The notes under the pieces were generated by a model. The model did no database searches. It saw nothing but the letters and a program-made list of their open reading frames with translations, and had not been told where the DNA came from. Of a DNA stretch of 64,000 nt, positions 12,501 through 23,720 are shown piece after piece. A program made the translations under genes and the position numbers. Numbering within the stretch: the first letter of the stretch is position 1; each line of letters opens with the position of its first letter. Location: NCBI RefSeq assembly GCF_033115175.1, contig NC_084831.1, forward strand, positions 10,078,540 through 10,142,539, read 5' to 3'. The stretch comes from Lepus europaeus (lineage: Eukaryota; Chordata; Mammalia; Lagomorpha; Leporidae).

Positions 12501-12696
12501 CAGAAGTCCCAGTGATGCTTCCTGAGATAAAAGATTGATTGGCCCATGTCAGCTGTCAATCAAGGGTGTTTGTGGCCGTGGCTGTTGCTATGGCGATGGT
12601 GTTTCCATGATTTCATACTTGACTTTTACTCTGCAACCAAGTGTGTGACAACTCTAATTGACCCAACCCCACCACTGGTGATAAGCTAACACCCAT

Positions 12697-13014
12697 TGGA
12701 GGGAAGGAGAGAGAGAGAGAGAGAGAAAGGGAGAGAGAGAGAGAGAGAGAGAGAGATTTTCCACCTGCTGGTTCACTCCCCAAATGACCATGATGGCCGG
12801 GGCTAGGACAGGCTGAAGCCAGGAGCCTGGAATTCCATCCAGATCTCCTATGCAGGTGGCAGGGGCCCAAGCACTTCGACCATCTTCTGCTGCCTTCCCA
12901 GGCACATCAGCAGGGCTTGGAAGAACAGCAGCTGAACTTGAACTGGCACTCCGATATGGGATGCCAGCATTGAAAGTGGCAGCTTAACCCATTGCACCAA
13001 AACCCCAGCCCATC
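12697..13014 (-). repeat. CSINE, antisense, with long GA tract
   Basis: The CT stretch appears here as a 50-base GA tract (12708-12756). It is followed by TTTTCCACCTGCTGGTTCACTCC and ends AACCCATTGCACCAAAACCCCAGCCC. Confidence 0.8.
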
Positions 13015-13139
13015 TGCAAAGAATTCCGAAGTACCCTCATCTCATTGGCATTGAACCTGAGCACATCAGTGTGTGCGCCTGTAAGTGTCCTGATGCTGGG
13101 TGGCACGGTGACATCACAGGCTCACCCCAGACTTCCAGG

Positions 13140-13240
13140 TTAGTCCCTGCCTCATGCTAATTAGGGGCTTCTGTGGGTCTGTTTCCTTGACTACACAACA
13201 GGGTACAATAACTACTTCATAGGGTGGGTATGGGGCAATG
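13140..13240 (+). repeat. MIR, 3' part
   Basis: TCTGTTTCCTTGACTACACAACAGGGTACAATAACTACTTCATAGGGTGGG. Confidence 0.6.
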
Positions 13241-13334
13241 AGCTCCCATAGAACTTTCTAGAACCTCCTATCCAGTATGATAGCTCATAGTCACGTGTGG
13301 CTATTGAGCTGTTAAAATATCACTCACGTGAGAG

Positions 13335-13543
13335 TGACATTGAGCTTCACAGTTAAGACCCCTGTGAGTACCTGGGTTCCACTCCTGTCTCTACCTTCCC
13401 AGCTGCCCAGATCCTAGAAGGCAATGGTGATGCCTGGGTGATTGGGTTTGCGCCCGCCAACATGAGAGGCCTGGACGGAGCTCCTGGATCCTAGCTCTGG
13501 TTTGGCCCAGCCCCCGGCCATTTGGGGAGAGAACCAGTGCATG

Positions 13544-13596
<53 letters not shown>

Positions 13597-13605
13597 AAAC
13601 ATTTT
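13335..13605 (+). repeat. CSINE, diverged, inserted in a MER58-like element
   Basis: Body GGTTCCACTCCTGTCTCTACC..GGCCTGGACGGAGCTCCTGG..CCATTTGGGGAGAGAACC and a pure (TC)n run at 13544-13594. The A-rich tail is missing. Confidence 0.65.
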
Positions 13606-13669
13606 CTGTTAATATCACTTGGCTGGGCACTGAACGTGTTATCACACTGAGTTTAAATGTAACAGCCTG

Positions 13670-13972
13670 AGGCAGGCGGTCGGGGCAGCCGTCAAGGCGC
13701 CTCTCGGGATACCCAGGTCACATCGGTGCCTCCATCTGAGCCCACGCTCCGCTCCCAGCTTCCTGCTAATGCGCGCCCTGGGAGGCAGCAGGTCGTGGCT
13801 CAAGCACTTGGGTCCCTGACACCTTCACGGACGACCCGCACTGAGTCCCTGGCTCCTGACGTCAGCCTGGCCCAGCGCTGGCCGATGTAGGCTTTTGCAG
13901 AGTGGGCTGGTGGATGCATGAAAGATCTCTCTCTCTCTCTCCAAATAAACATAAATAAATAATGAATAAATA
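13670..13972 (+). repeat. CSINE, diverged, second insertion in the same MER58-like element
   Basis: CTCCGCTCCCAGCTTCCTGCTAATG and GGAGGCAGCAGGTCGTGGCTCAAGCACTTGGGTCCCTG body blocks, a CTCTCTCTCTCTCC stretch and an AAATAAACATAAATAAATAATGAATAAAT tail. Confidence 0.7.
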
Positions 13973-14289
13973 TTTTTGGGAACTGCAGCCTCCCGTGGCC
14001 AGTGGCAAGCACACGGAGCGCCGCAGTTCCGGAACCTTCAGTGTGGCTGTGCACGTGACTGCTCTATGGACAAGAAGTGCAGCCGGGGAGCAGTCACTGC
14101 ATTCCTAAGTCGAAAGTTCTGCAGACGAGGCCAGGTCTGTGTGGGTGAGGCCGGGTCATGCGCATAAGTACTGTGACCACTGAGCTAAGGAGCCCCCAGA
14201 GTGGGCTTGTTTCTGGCTGCCTCCCTTCACACTAAGGGGTAACGCAGTGGACCTCCCGAGAACCCATGCAGACCGCCAATAAGAAATTA

Positions 14290-14760
14290 GTACACGAATA
14301 GATGGAAGGATGGAAGGGTGGGCAGATGGATGGATGAACAGATGGGTGGACCGACGGAAGAGTGGGTGGATGGATGGGTGGGTGGGGGTGGGGTTATGGA
14401 TGGGTGAGTGAAAAATTGATGGATGGGGGTGGGGTGGATGGATGGGGGGGTGGGGGGGGGTGGATGGATGGGTGAGTGAAAAATTGATGGATGGGGGTGG
14501 GGTGGATGGATGGTTGGGGGGGGTGGATGGATGGGCGGGTGGGGGTGGATGGATGGTTGGGGGGTGGGGTGGATGGATGGGTGAGTGAAAAATTGATGGA
14601 TGGGGGTGGGGTGGATGGATGGGTGAGTGAAAAATTGATGGATGGGGGTGGGGTGGATGGATGGGTGGGTGGGGGTGGGGTTATGGATGGGTGAGTGAAA
14701 AATTGATGGATGGGGGTGGGGTGGATGGATGGGTGGGTGGGGGTGGAGTGGATGGATGGA
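14290..14760. repeat. GGAT/GGGT-rich minisatellite with a repeated AT-rich spacer
   Basis: Built from GGATGGATGGGTGGG-type tetranucleotides. The spacer GTGAGTGAAAAATTGATGG recurs at 14404, 14472, 14581, 14623 and 14691 (spacings 68, 109, 42, 68), so blocks rather than single units have been duplicated. Strongly G-rich on the + strand. Confidence 0.9.
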
Positions 14761-16262
14761 CAAACCTTTCAAGTCATTCCTTTTGTCCTGACTATGCACT
14801 AAGCATTATTCTACTAGTTAGGGGTAACACAATACACAAGATGGACCAAGTCCCTGCCTTCATGAAGACTTCCTTCTTTTTTTTATTTGACAGATAGAGT
14901 TAGACAGTGAGAGAGAGAGAGACAGAGAGAAAGGTCTTCCTTCTGTTGGTTCACCCCCCAAATGGCCACTACAGCCGGTGCACTGCGCCGATCCGAAGCC
15001 AGGAGCCAGGTGCCTCCTCCTGGTCTCCCATGCGGGTGCAGGGGCCCAAGCACCTGGGCCATCCTCCACTGCCTTCCTGGGCCACAGCAGAGAGCTGGGC
15101 TGGAAAAGGAGCAACCGGGACTAGAACCGGCACCCATATGGGATGCCGGCGCCGCAGGTGGAAGATTAACCAAGTGAGCCATAGCTCCGGCCCCCGAAGA
15201 CTTCCTTCTACAAGGGGTGTCTCCAAAGAGCCCAGATGATACCGAGGAGTAGGGAATGGCATGAAGCAAACCACCATAGGGAAGAGGGATCCAGACTGGG
15301 GTGGGGGCTGTCACGTCACACGGGGTGGCCGGCCTCCGGGAAAGCAGTGAGGGCAGGGAGGGAGCCAGCGTCGCCAAGGTGGTGGGAAGAAGAAAGGGAA
15401 CAGAGGGCGGCCAGTGTGGCTTACCACAGTGTGCCGGGAGGGGGAACGGAGGAGGCCGAGGCAGCCCGGGGTCTCGGGCTTTGGGAGGGCCTTGGTCTTC
15501 TACAAGGCAGCCAATGTCAGGTTTGAGAAGGGAAGGGAGGTCTGACATACGTCCGTGCTGTGTTGGAAATAGATCGGGGTGGGGGGAGGAGAAGCCGGAG
15601 ATAAAGACGGGAGCCTAGGAAATAATTCTGGCAGGAGATGGCAATGGCTGGCATTGGGGTGGGGGAGGGGGGATAGTGTCGACTGGGGGCCAATGAGATG
15701 GAATTCGGGGTCTGGCTTAAAGATGGTGCCAGAAGGACGTGCTAGTGGGTTGGGTAGAGGGTGGGAGTCAAGGGTGACTCCAGGGGCGGGCGCTTGTGTG
15801 TGTGGAAGGAACGCAGTGCTGTTTGTTGTGACAGAGAAAAGCGAGTCCAGCTAGGCTGGGCCAGGAGTTTAATCTAGGTTTGAGATGTCTGCTAACCCTC
15901 CGAGGGCCGGGCCTGCAAGGGAGAGGCCAAGGACGGCCATACAACCCGGGGAGTCACCAGCACAGAGGTGGTGTCTAAAGCCTCAGTGCCGTCTAGAGAA
16001 CACGGACGGAGGAAAGGCCTAGGGCTTGAGCTCGGGGGACCCAGAACACATAGAGGGCAGAGGAAAAAGAGGATCGTGAGGCCGGAGGTAGGAAGAAAGC
16101 CAGCAGGGGACAAGGTCTCAGGAGTGACATGTGTCAGGGAAGAGTGACCCACGGCTAAGACGCTGCTGAGAGGGGAAGTTAGCGGGGCTGGGAAGCTGAC
16201 CAGTGGTGGAAAGGTGGCCACTGGTGACCTTGAATCGTTTCAGGAGAATGGAGACATGAATG
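14745..16262 (+). repeat. Old L2 LINE remnant interrupted by a CSINE
   Basis: Starts with CTATGCACTAAGCATTATTCTACTAGTTAGGGGTAACACAATACACAAGATGG..CCCTGCCTTCATGAAG. It is broken at 14878-15195 by the SINE with its target duplication. It resumes with CAAGGGTGACTCC, GAGTTTAATCTAGGTTTGAGATGTC, GGGGAGTCACCAGCACAGAGGTGG and CCACTGGTGACCTT blocks in the L2 3'-region order. No intact ORF. Confidence 0.65.
14878..15195 (-). repeat. CSINE, antisense, with 14-bp target duplication
   Basis: Flanked by direct repeats GAAGACTTCCTTCT at 14864-14877 and 15196-15209, which shows retrotransposition into an existing L2. Ends with CAAGTGAGCCATAGCTCCGGCCCCC, the reversed head. Confidence 0.95.
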
Positions 16263-16264
16263 AA

Positions 16265-16620
16265 CCAGCTGGCAGACTAGGTGGACAGATGGACACACAG
16301 GTGGACAGATGGACAGATGGACGGATGGGTGGATAGATGGACGGATGGACAGACGGGTGGACAGATGGACGGATGGGTGGACAGATTGACAGATGGATGG
16401 ACAGACAGATGATGGATGAATGGACAGACAGGTGGATGGATGAATGGATGGATGGACAGATGGGTGGACAGGTGGATGGATTGATGGTAGATGGACAGAA
16501 GGGTGGACGGATGGATGGATGGACAGATAGATGGGTTGACGGAAGGACAGATGGGTGGACGGATGGATGGGTGGATGGATGGATGGGCAGACGGATGATG
16601 GATGGATGGATGGATGGGAG
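16265..16620. repeat. GGAC/GGAT tetranucleotide array
   Basis: About 350 bases of interrupted GGAC, GGAT, AGAT and GGGT tetranucleotides directly after the L2 remnant. Both strands stay open (WTDGRMDG / HPSIHPSV type frames) because of composition, not coding. Confidence 0.9.
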
Positions 16621-17256
16621 GGCAGAAGCTTAACTGCCGCATATAACCGTAGCATCTGTGGGCCTCCAGCAGTGGCTGAGTGAAGATCACCCAACACGCG
16701 TGTATCAGAACCCAAAGCTGGCCAGACCAACCCCCTCCATGTCCCAGCTCTTTTACCCCGCAGGGCAATGCGGATGCGACCCATGCTTGCTTTGAGATGA
16801 GACTCTTGACATCTTCTGCTTGATTCTTCTTCCTTGAATTACCCACAATGCTCCCAGCTGATGTCTCCATTTCCGAGGGTTGAAACGGGAAAGAATGGGG
16901 AGAAAGTGGGAGGGAAGCCAACCTAGCTCTGGCCTTATTTGCTTCGGCGTTTCCATTCGCCAAACTGCGGCTTTGCCGAGGCTCCCTGCCTGTCGGGGAG
17001 CGCCCCTCCCTCTGCAAGACGCCGCCCTGGTGATTTCCCTCTGTCCCCCTTTCAAGGAGGTGAAAACAAATAAATCAACATGCTTTAAAAAGCCAAGTGA
17101 GGAAAGCTTTCGGAAATACGTCCCAGTTTGTAAGAGATTTAAGGGAAAGAATTCTCTTTTTGTGGACTTGTTTAGTTGTTGTCATTGATCGGGTAGACAG
17201 GGACGCCAGAGCTCTTGTCTTCTCATTAATTCTGTTTTGAAATAAAAGCCTATTTT

Positions 17257-17588
17257 TTAAAGGTTTTTTTATTTATTTGAAAGTCAGAGTTACACAGGGA
17301 GAGATGGAGAGGCAGAGAGAGAGAGAGAGAAAGGCCTTCCATCCTCTGGTTCACTCCCCCAATTGACCACAAAGGCCAGAGCTGCACCGATCCGAAGCCA
17401 GGAGCTTCTTCCGGGTCTCCCACGCGGGTGCAGGGGCCCGAGGACTTGGGCCATCTTCTGCTGCTATCCCAGGCCATAGCAGAGAGCTGGATCAGAAGAG
17501 GAGCAACCGGGACTAGAACCAGCGTCCATATGGGATCCCGGCACTGCAGGCCGGGGCTTTAACCCACTGAGCCACAGCGCCAGCCCCC
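17257..17588 (-). repeat. CSINE, antisense, with 12-bp target duplication
   Basis: Flanked by AAAGCCTATTTT at 17245-17256 and 17589-17600. Full-length structure, ending ACTGAGCCACAGCGCCAGCCCC. Little eroded. Confidence 0.95.
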
Positions 17589-18529
17589 AAAGCCTATTTT
17601 CAATTGAGCATCTCCCCCTCTGGCTAATCGTGAATACCAGTGGGTTCTTAGGAGGCAGGAGAGAAAAAAACCAGACCTCCTTCCCAGGTGTGCTGCAGTC
17701 AGCTCCTCCCTGTGACCACGTCAGGAATGGTGGGCGCCTTGACCTTGGCCATGACGAGGGTGTTTACACAGTGGACATCGGCAGCCACCACACACCAGGC
17801 TTGCCCAGCCCCGCCCTCAGAGCCGGCCGTGAAGCGCTTGCCCGCACAGCGCTGCCTGCTGCCCTCCACACCAGGAAAGGGGTCTTCTCAGATGGTCCCC
17901 GAGTGTGAGGCCTCTGGAGTTTCCTACGCCTGCAAGGGAGGCAGCTTCCGCCCAGATGTGACCACCACGGGCTGGGGAGATGCGCGGCCCCCACAAAGTC
18001 CACAGCTGACAGCCCCTGCTTCAAGCGCCACGTGGTGACCACAGGACGAGACAGGCGCTCCTCCACCCGGCCGGGAGATCAAAGCAGCCAGCTGAGAGGA
18101 GGAAGAAGCCCAGGGAGCCGGCGGGCCTGTGGCTGCTACAGATACCAGGATCCTGCCTTGTTAGGGCACTCGGTCTGGCTGCACAGGCAAGATGCACAGA
18201 CGAGGAGGTGGCCTCCTGGAGCTGGCAGTGTTATCAGTTCCCGGCCCTGGTCTGATGGCCCTGTCACCGCCCCCGTTGTCACCTGCCCAATTTCCAATCT
18301 CGTGGGAGCTGCATTCATTGCAGGCACAAAGGTGGCCGGAATGGCATTCCCGTGAGCGGCCGCTGTGGGCTCATTGCAATGGGAGCCGGAGAGTGAGCTC
18401 GGGGTAAGCGATGAAGGGGGCCCTGGGCGACGGAGCAAAGATGCCTTGAACGTGCAGGGCTTCTGGCGCACCCATGGGTGCACGTCTTTGCAGGGGAAGC
18501 AGACTGGTGTGACGTCATCAAACGTGGGG

Positions 18530-18690
18530 CACGGGGTCTGCAGCTGGATGGCCCGGGTTCGAGTCCCGCTTCCTCCCTGACCGGCTCTGTGACTCTGAGC
18601 CTATTGCTAACCACCGCCATGTCCCAGTCTGCCCGTGTCTCAGATGGGGCGATGCTGATTTTGATGGCACCAAAATCCAATGCGCGCGTG
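18530..18690 (+). repeat. MIR
   Basis: GATGGCCCGGGTTCGAGTCCCGCTTCC..GGCTCTGTGACTCTGAGCC..CAGTCTGCCCGTGTCTCAGATGGGGCGATGC. Confidence 0.65.
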
Positions 18691-19034
18691 AGGATTGACG
18701 AGTAGCCCGTGTCAACCACCATCGGGAGTGCTCAGCGCCACCGGGAAGTTGAGAGTGCGTTTGCTGGCACCAAGCTCCCCCAGTCCCCCAGTCCCCAGAT
18801 CAGCATGTCCGGGTGTGGGAACGCCTTGTCCCGCCACCCACGGCACTGCACAGCCGTGTACCCCGCAATGAGCTGCAGGAGGTAAATAAGGCTTGGGCAA
18901 GCTGCAGCCAGCTTGTACCCGCATTAGTCACACATCCCCGGGTTCCAGGTGGGAAAGCGGAACCCGAGCTGTCTTAAGCCCTGTGCGTGTGCACGCAATA
19001 GATCCCGGCCCAGGGAATTAAAAACACCCAAGGC

Positions 19035-19365
19035 ATGGCTGGCACTGTGGCGCAGCGGGTTAAAGCCCTGGCCTGAAGCGCCAGCATCCAATTTGGGTGC
19101 CAGTTCTAGTCCTGGCTGCTCCTCTTCTGATCCAGCTCTCTGCTGTGGCCTGGGAAGGCAGTGGAAGATGGTCCAAGTCCTTGGCCCCTGCACCCACATG
19201 GGAGACCCGGAAGAAGCCCCTGGCTCCTGGCTTCGGATCGGCACAGCTCCAGCCATTGTGGTCATCTGGGGAGTGAACCAGCGGATGGAAGACTTCTCTC
19301 TCTGTGTCTCTATCTCGCTCAGTAACTCTGTCTTTCAAATAAATAAAACAAATATTAAAAAAAGA
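19035..19365 (+). repeat. CSINE, nearly full length
   Basis: GGCTGGCACTGTGGCGCAGCGGGTTAAAGCCC head, close to the family consensus, through to CAAATAAATAAAACAAATATTAAA. No convincing target duplication. Confidence 0.9.
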
Positions 19366-19720
19366 AAAAAACCCACTGGGGCTGTTCCTGCAGGCGTGGC
19401 TGGGTCACCTGCACTCCCTCACTCTCCTTCCCCCCACCCGTCTGCGGCCCCTGCTCTGTTGCCGCTGTCGACTGCCCTGTTCTCTCTGATGGGGGACACC
19501 CTCCCCAGGGGGCTGGGAGAGATGGGGCTTAGGCCTCACCTTATCTCTGGGAGCTCTGCAGCTTCTGGTCCGTCCCCAATCCATTCACCATGGCTGGAGC
19601 GATGGAGTGACAGGCCTGAGGCACGGGCCACTTCTGAGCCGTGGGGTGAGCAGAGGGGTCCCCCGGGCCCAGCCCAGCCCAGAGAGGAGCAGGGGAGAGG
19701 GTCTCAGAAGGCGGAGTGTG

Positions 19721-19723
19721 AGA

Positions 19724-19757
<34 letters not shown>

Positions 19758-19983
19758 AGCTCACACACAGGCTCTCACACACACAGGTTCACACACACAT
19801 GCTCTCTCACACACACACATGTTCACACACACACTCATGCTCACACATACACACAGGCTCACACACAGGCTCACACACACACACACGCTCACACACACGC
19901 TCTCTCACCGCACACACACTCACAGACGCACACATGCTCTCTCATGCACACACACAGGCTCACTCACACACACACAGGCTCAC
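19721..19983. repeat. Interrupted (CA)n array
   Basis: (AC)n starting at 19723, then units such as CTCACACACA, GGCTCACACACA and CATGCTCTCTCACACACA to 19983. Confidence 0.92.
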
Positions 19984-20357
19984 CACAAGTCTCAGGTCAC
20001 AGCCTTGGCCCAAGCCCCAGCCTCCCTCCCCCTGTGACCTGAGTGACGTCAGCAGCCTCCCCTCCCTGCTTCAGGCTCCTCATCTGGAACAGAGGAACAA
20101 CAGCACCCAGGGCAGGAGGCCTCTGAGTTGGAATCACTCCAGTATGGGGGGCAGGGGGATCCCCACACAGCAGGGGACAAAGGGGTGAACTTGACGATCT
20201 GTTGACAAACAGTGCCTGGTGGTTAATCATCAGTGATCGGTGAAAGGCCCGAGTTTCCACCTGGCTCAGGGATGCCTACCCTGCAAGTCCTCTCCCTAAC
20301 CCAGTGTCTGTTTCAATACCTCCTCCAGGTCGGGTCCTGCGCTAGGACTCAGGGGTC

Positions 20358-20630
20358 TCTTTTTTGAGAGGCAGAGACCTCGTACCCCCTGGTTCACTCC
20401 CCCGAAAGCCTGCAACAGCCAAGGTTAAGCCCAGCAGAAGCCAGGAGCTGGAGGACTCAAGTCCGAAATTCAACCCGGGAATCCCACGTGCCTCGGCAAA
20501 GACCCGGCCACTCGAGTCTGCTCCCCACGTGCACATTAGCAGGAGGCTGGATTGAGAGCCGAGCCAGGCTGCAGACGCAGGCACTCTGGTGTGGGAAGCA
20601 GGTGTCCCAAGGAGCATCTTCGCGGCTCGG
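20358..20630 (-). repeat. CSINE, antisense, old
   Basis: TTGAGAGGCAGAGACC..TGGTTCACTCCCCCGAAAGCCTGCAACAGCC, then CACATTAGCAGGAGGCTGGATTG and GGTGTGGGAAGCAGGTGTCCCAAG. The tail is lost. Confidence 0.65.
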
Positions 20631-21855
20631 CCAAGTGCCTGACCCCAGGTGACCAGCGTCTGGGAGAGAGACGCTTTCAGCAAGCGACCGCGCAGCAGCT
20701 GTAGGGACAGAAACGGACTTCTTGTGCGAAGCAGCCAAGCAGAAAGACAAGGGGGCTGCAGTGCCGGCCTACAGGTGTGGCTTAGCTGCAGGTCCAGCAC
20801 AGAGCGGCCTCGTGACAGAGGACAACTCCCTCCCTCCCCTCTGTGTCAACTTTCTTCCCTCTAAAGCTGAATGATCACTGTGGTGAACTCGGACCCCAGC
20901 TGCCCAGCGCCCGACAGCTACTCACCAGCCACAGGAGCAGCCCAGGGCCAGGAACAGGTGCAGCCAGCTCGTCGTGGGGGGAGCAGCGTTGTCCTGGGCA
21001 CTGTTAGGCAGCTCCCTTGGCCTCTACACAATAGCTACCCCCAGCCGTGACAATCAAAAATGTCCCAGACATGGCCAAACGCCGAGAGGGAGTAAACCTC
21101 CCCTCCCCCCCGCCCACCTGCACTTGGAACCACCGCACTGGGGGACGGGGACACCCCCTGCTGGCCTCAGTCTCCCCACCTAGCAGGTGAGAGGTGTGAC
21201 CGGAAGACGGATAGCCATTGGCCTACCCAGAGCAGAATTTTCCCAACTCTAGATCTTCTGGTGCCAACCGGCCGAGTTCTACCACCTGAGCGTGGACAGG
21301 AAGAGAAAGGCCACTCGGGCCCTGGCAAGGGGCCGAGCCCTTCGGGTGGAGCTGTGAGTCCACCTCGTGGTGCCACCCCCGCTGCCAGCTTCCTGTCGGC
21401 CGCCACCTTGGCCCCAGTGGCTCCGGAGAGGGGAACCTTCCACCTCCCACTGCGAATAGCAGAGGCCGTTGAATATTCATGAACTTGTAAGAGAATTTAT
21501 GGTTGATATCGACTGGCCTCCTGGGTCTGACCTGTTCACCTCTCCCCCAAGCGGCCTCTTAGCCCTGCTGTGTGCTTCCGAGGGACCGCGGCCTGGCTTC
21601 CTTGAAAGCCATTCTTCTTGGGGCTCAACGCTGCAGCAAAATGAATAGCTCTCCCCTCTCCCTCTCCAGCCCCATGGGATCTGCCAAGAGCAGGAAGAAT
21701 CTCAGTCGGAGGCCTGGGGTTGCCTTTGCCCTTGAGCTCTGGAGTTCAGAAGGTCTCCACTCTCATCCCGGCTGAGCCACTACCCGGCCGTGACCTCAGC
21801 CCGGTCACTTTGTTCTCAGGGCCTCAGTTTCCTGCTCTGTATAACAACTAATGGA

Positions 21856-22189
21856 GGGACCGGCGCTGTGGCGTAGCGGGTGAAGCCGACACCTGCAGTG
21901 CCGGCATCCCACACGGGCACCGGTTCGAATCCCAGCTGCTCCATTTCCAATCCGGCTCTCTGCCAGGGCCCGGGAAAGCAGTAGAAGATGGCCCAAGTGC
22001 TTGGGCCACTGCACCCACATAGGAGACCTGGAAGAAGTTCCTGGCTCCCGGCTTCAGATCAGCATAGCCCCGGCCTTTGTGGTAAATTGGGAAGTGAACC
22101 AGTGGATGGAAGACCTCTCTCTCTCTGGCTCTCTGCAACTCTGCCTTTCAAATAAATAAGTAAATCTTTAAAAAAGGAAAAAAACAAAT
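21856..22189 (+). repeat. CSINE, nearly full length, with 12-bp target duplication
   Basis: Flanked by ACAACTAATGGA at 21844-21855 and 22190-22201. Head CCGGCGCTGTGGCGTAGCGGGTGAAGC. It interrupts a + strand MIR. Confidence 0.95.
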
Positions 22190-22204
22190 ACAACTAATGG
22201 AAGA

Positions 22205-22375
22205 ACTGGAATCATGGAGAAGAGCCTGAAGTACCTGGGTCTCTGGCACACACGAGGGAGACCTGGGTAGCGTTCCAGGGCCTGGCTCAGCCCCAGCCAG
22301 CAGATGGAAGACCTTGTCTATCTCCCCTCCTCTCTCTCTGTGACTGCCTCTCAAATAAATGTCTTTCTAAAAAAA
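22205..22375 (+). repeat. CSINE fragment (3' half)
   Basis: GGGAGACCTGGGTAGCGTTCC, CTGGCTCAGCCCCAGCCAGCAGATGGAAGACC and the CTCTCAAATAAATGTCTTTC tail. The 5' half is missing. Lies just downstream of the copy at 21856, within the same split MIR. Confidence 0.7.
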
Positions 22376-23044
22376 TAATTAAACAAATGAATATGTGAAC
22401 AGCACTTAGCATACCCCTAACAAGTACTCAATGTGAAACACATACCGTGGGTCTATTTGCAATGATTATATGTATTATGATTGGGAAGGCCAAAGAGATT
22501 GTTGCATCGGGGCTCTGTGGACTGGTCAGGGCTGCCTACGGGAGTACACACTTGTGAGACGCTTTCAACATTTCCAGTGTCACGTCACCAGCCTTCCAGA
22601 GCGGAACAGCCTGGAACAACCTGTCGACATTCCAGTCTGGCCACAGAGCCAGCCTCAGTCTCTAATTGGAATGACCGTTCAGGAAGTGGGCTCACCGGCT
22701 TGGGTCAGATTTAAAACCTTGACCTGAAAAATGCACACCACAGAACCGGGCATGCATAGCCACTCCCAGTGGAAACCAGCCGGATTCCAGAAGGAAAGGC
22801 TGGAATCCAGTCTCAGTGTGGGGCTGAACACAAGCGGAGATTCTCCTCGGTGGAGTGGACACCATCAAGTTCAATCACATCGTCACAGAGTTGGATGGCC
22901 ACAGTTGGATGCTCTCCAAGCCCGAGCCGCGGCGTTGAGTACGTCCTGTGCTATCCCATTAATCCCACACCACTTCACACAGGAGTTAACCCTAAACCCT
23001 TGTTAGGAATGAGCAAAGAAGGCTCAGAAAGATCAAAATACCGA

Positions 23045-23400
23045 GACGGTCTTGTGGCACAGCACGCTAAGCCACCACCTGCGAGGCCAGCATCGCACAT
23101 GTCGGAGTCCCGGCTGCTCCACTTCCAATCCAGCTCCCTGCTAATACGCCTGGGAAATCAGCAAAAGATGGCGCAAGGGCTTGTGCCCCTGCCACCCGTG
23201 TGGGAGATCTAGATGGAGCTCCTGGCCCCTGGCTTCAGCCTGGCCCAGTGCCAGGTGTTGTGGGCATTTGTGGAGTGGAGTGAATCAGCAGGTGCATGAT
23301 CCCTCCCTCCCTCTCCCTCTCCTCCCCCACCTCCACCCCCTGTTCCTCCCTTTCTCTCTCTCTGGCACTCTGCCTTTCAAATAAGTAAAATAAATAAATG
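23045..23400 (+). repeat. CSINE
   Basis: GAGACGGTCTTGTGGCACAGCACGCTAAGCC head, CCCGGCTGCTCCACTTCC body, an expanded CCTCCCTCTCC-type stretch and an AAATAAGTAAAATAAATAAAT tail. Confidence 0.8.
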
Positions 23401-23589
23401 GAAACACACGCCAGGGATCACAAAGCAGGCTTCCCATGGGGCTGATGGCTGCAGGCACCTCCCAGCAGACAAGGGTCTGGGTCGGCTGTCGTGTGCTCGG
23501 GAGACGCGGGGAGCAGCGGGAGGGGTGATGTGTGCGAAGTGAGGGGCTCGTAAATTCTGAGCTGCTGACGGTGTCCCTCTTGGCACTTT

Positions 23590-23720
23590 AACAGTCCTGT
23601 AAGACAGAGAGGCTTTACGGGCACCCGTTTTGTGGATGAGAAAGCTGAGGCCTGCAGGGCCCCCGGCTTGCCCTAGGAACCATTTATAGCCCTGGGTGGA
23701 GCTGGGATGTCATCCCAGGC
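23590..23720 (-). repeat. MIR, antisense
   Basis: GTTTTGTGGATGAGAAAGCTGAGGCC..GGCTTGCCC block. Confidence 0.5.

Larger units (their letters stand above)
13245..14040 (+). mobile_element. MER58-like hAT-Charlie DNA transposon remnant, split by two SINEs
   Basis: Left part 13245-13334 has GAACTTTCTAGAAC and TCACGTGTGGCTATTGAGC. A middle piece lies at 13606-13669. The right end is at 13973-14040 with GTGGCCAGTGGCAAGCACACGGAGCGCCGCAG. These match in order the remembered MER58 consensus (GCCACATGTGGCTA..GTGGCTAC..GGACAGCGCAG). Non-autonomous, with no coding capacity. Confidence 0.55.
1..14290. other. Gene-free region with SINEs and unique sequence
   Basis: No exon recognised on either strand. 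Apart from the listed repeats and sites, the stretches 399-1154, 1426-2389, 2704-3196, 3471-4760, 4914-6047, 6300-7339, 7511-7779, 8081-8478, 8831-9937, 10351-12113, 12165-12369 and 14041-14290 hold nothing I can identify. They are moderately GC-rich unique DNA. Short open frames in them lack splice sites or family similarity that I can recognise. Confidence 0.6.
21735..22460 (+). repeat. MIR split by a CSINE and a CSINE fragment
   Basis: Left part 21735-21855: GAGCCACTACCCGGCCGTGACCTC..CTCAGGGCCTCAGTTTCCTGCTCTGTATAACAACTAATGG. Right part 22376-22460: GAATATGTGAACAGCACTTAGCATACCCCTAACAAGTACTCAATG. The pieces are collinear with one MIR, so both SINEs landed later. Confidence 0.75.

Noticed and set aside
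14287-14799. 170-residue minus-strand HPSIHPHP frame
   Set aside because: Translation of the GGAT array.
16179-17017. Minus-strand frames rich in HPSVHLS repeats
   Set aside because: Translation of the GGAC/GGAT array.
18949-20037. 362-residue plus-strand frame
   Set aside because: Made of a sense C-SINE, a short unique part and the CA array. No conserved domain.
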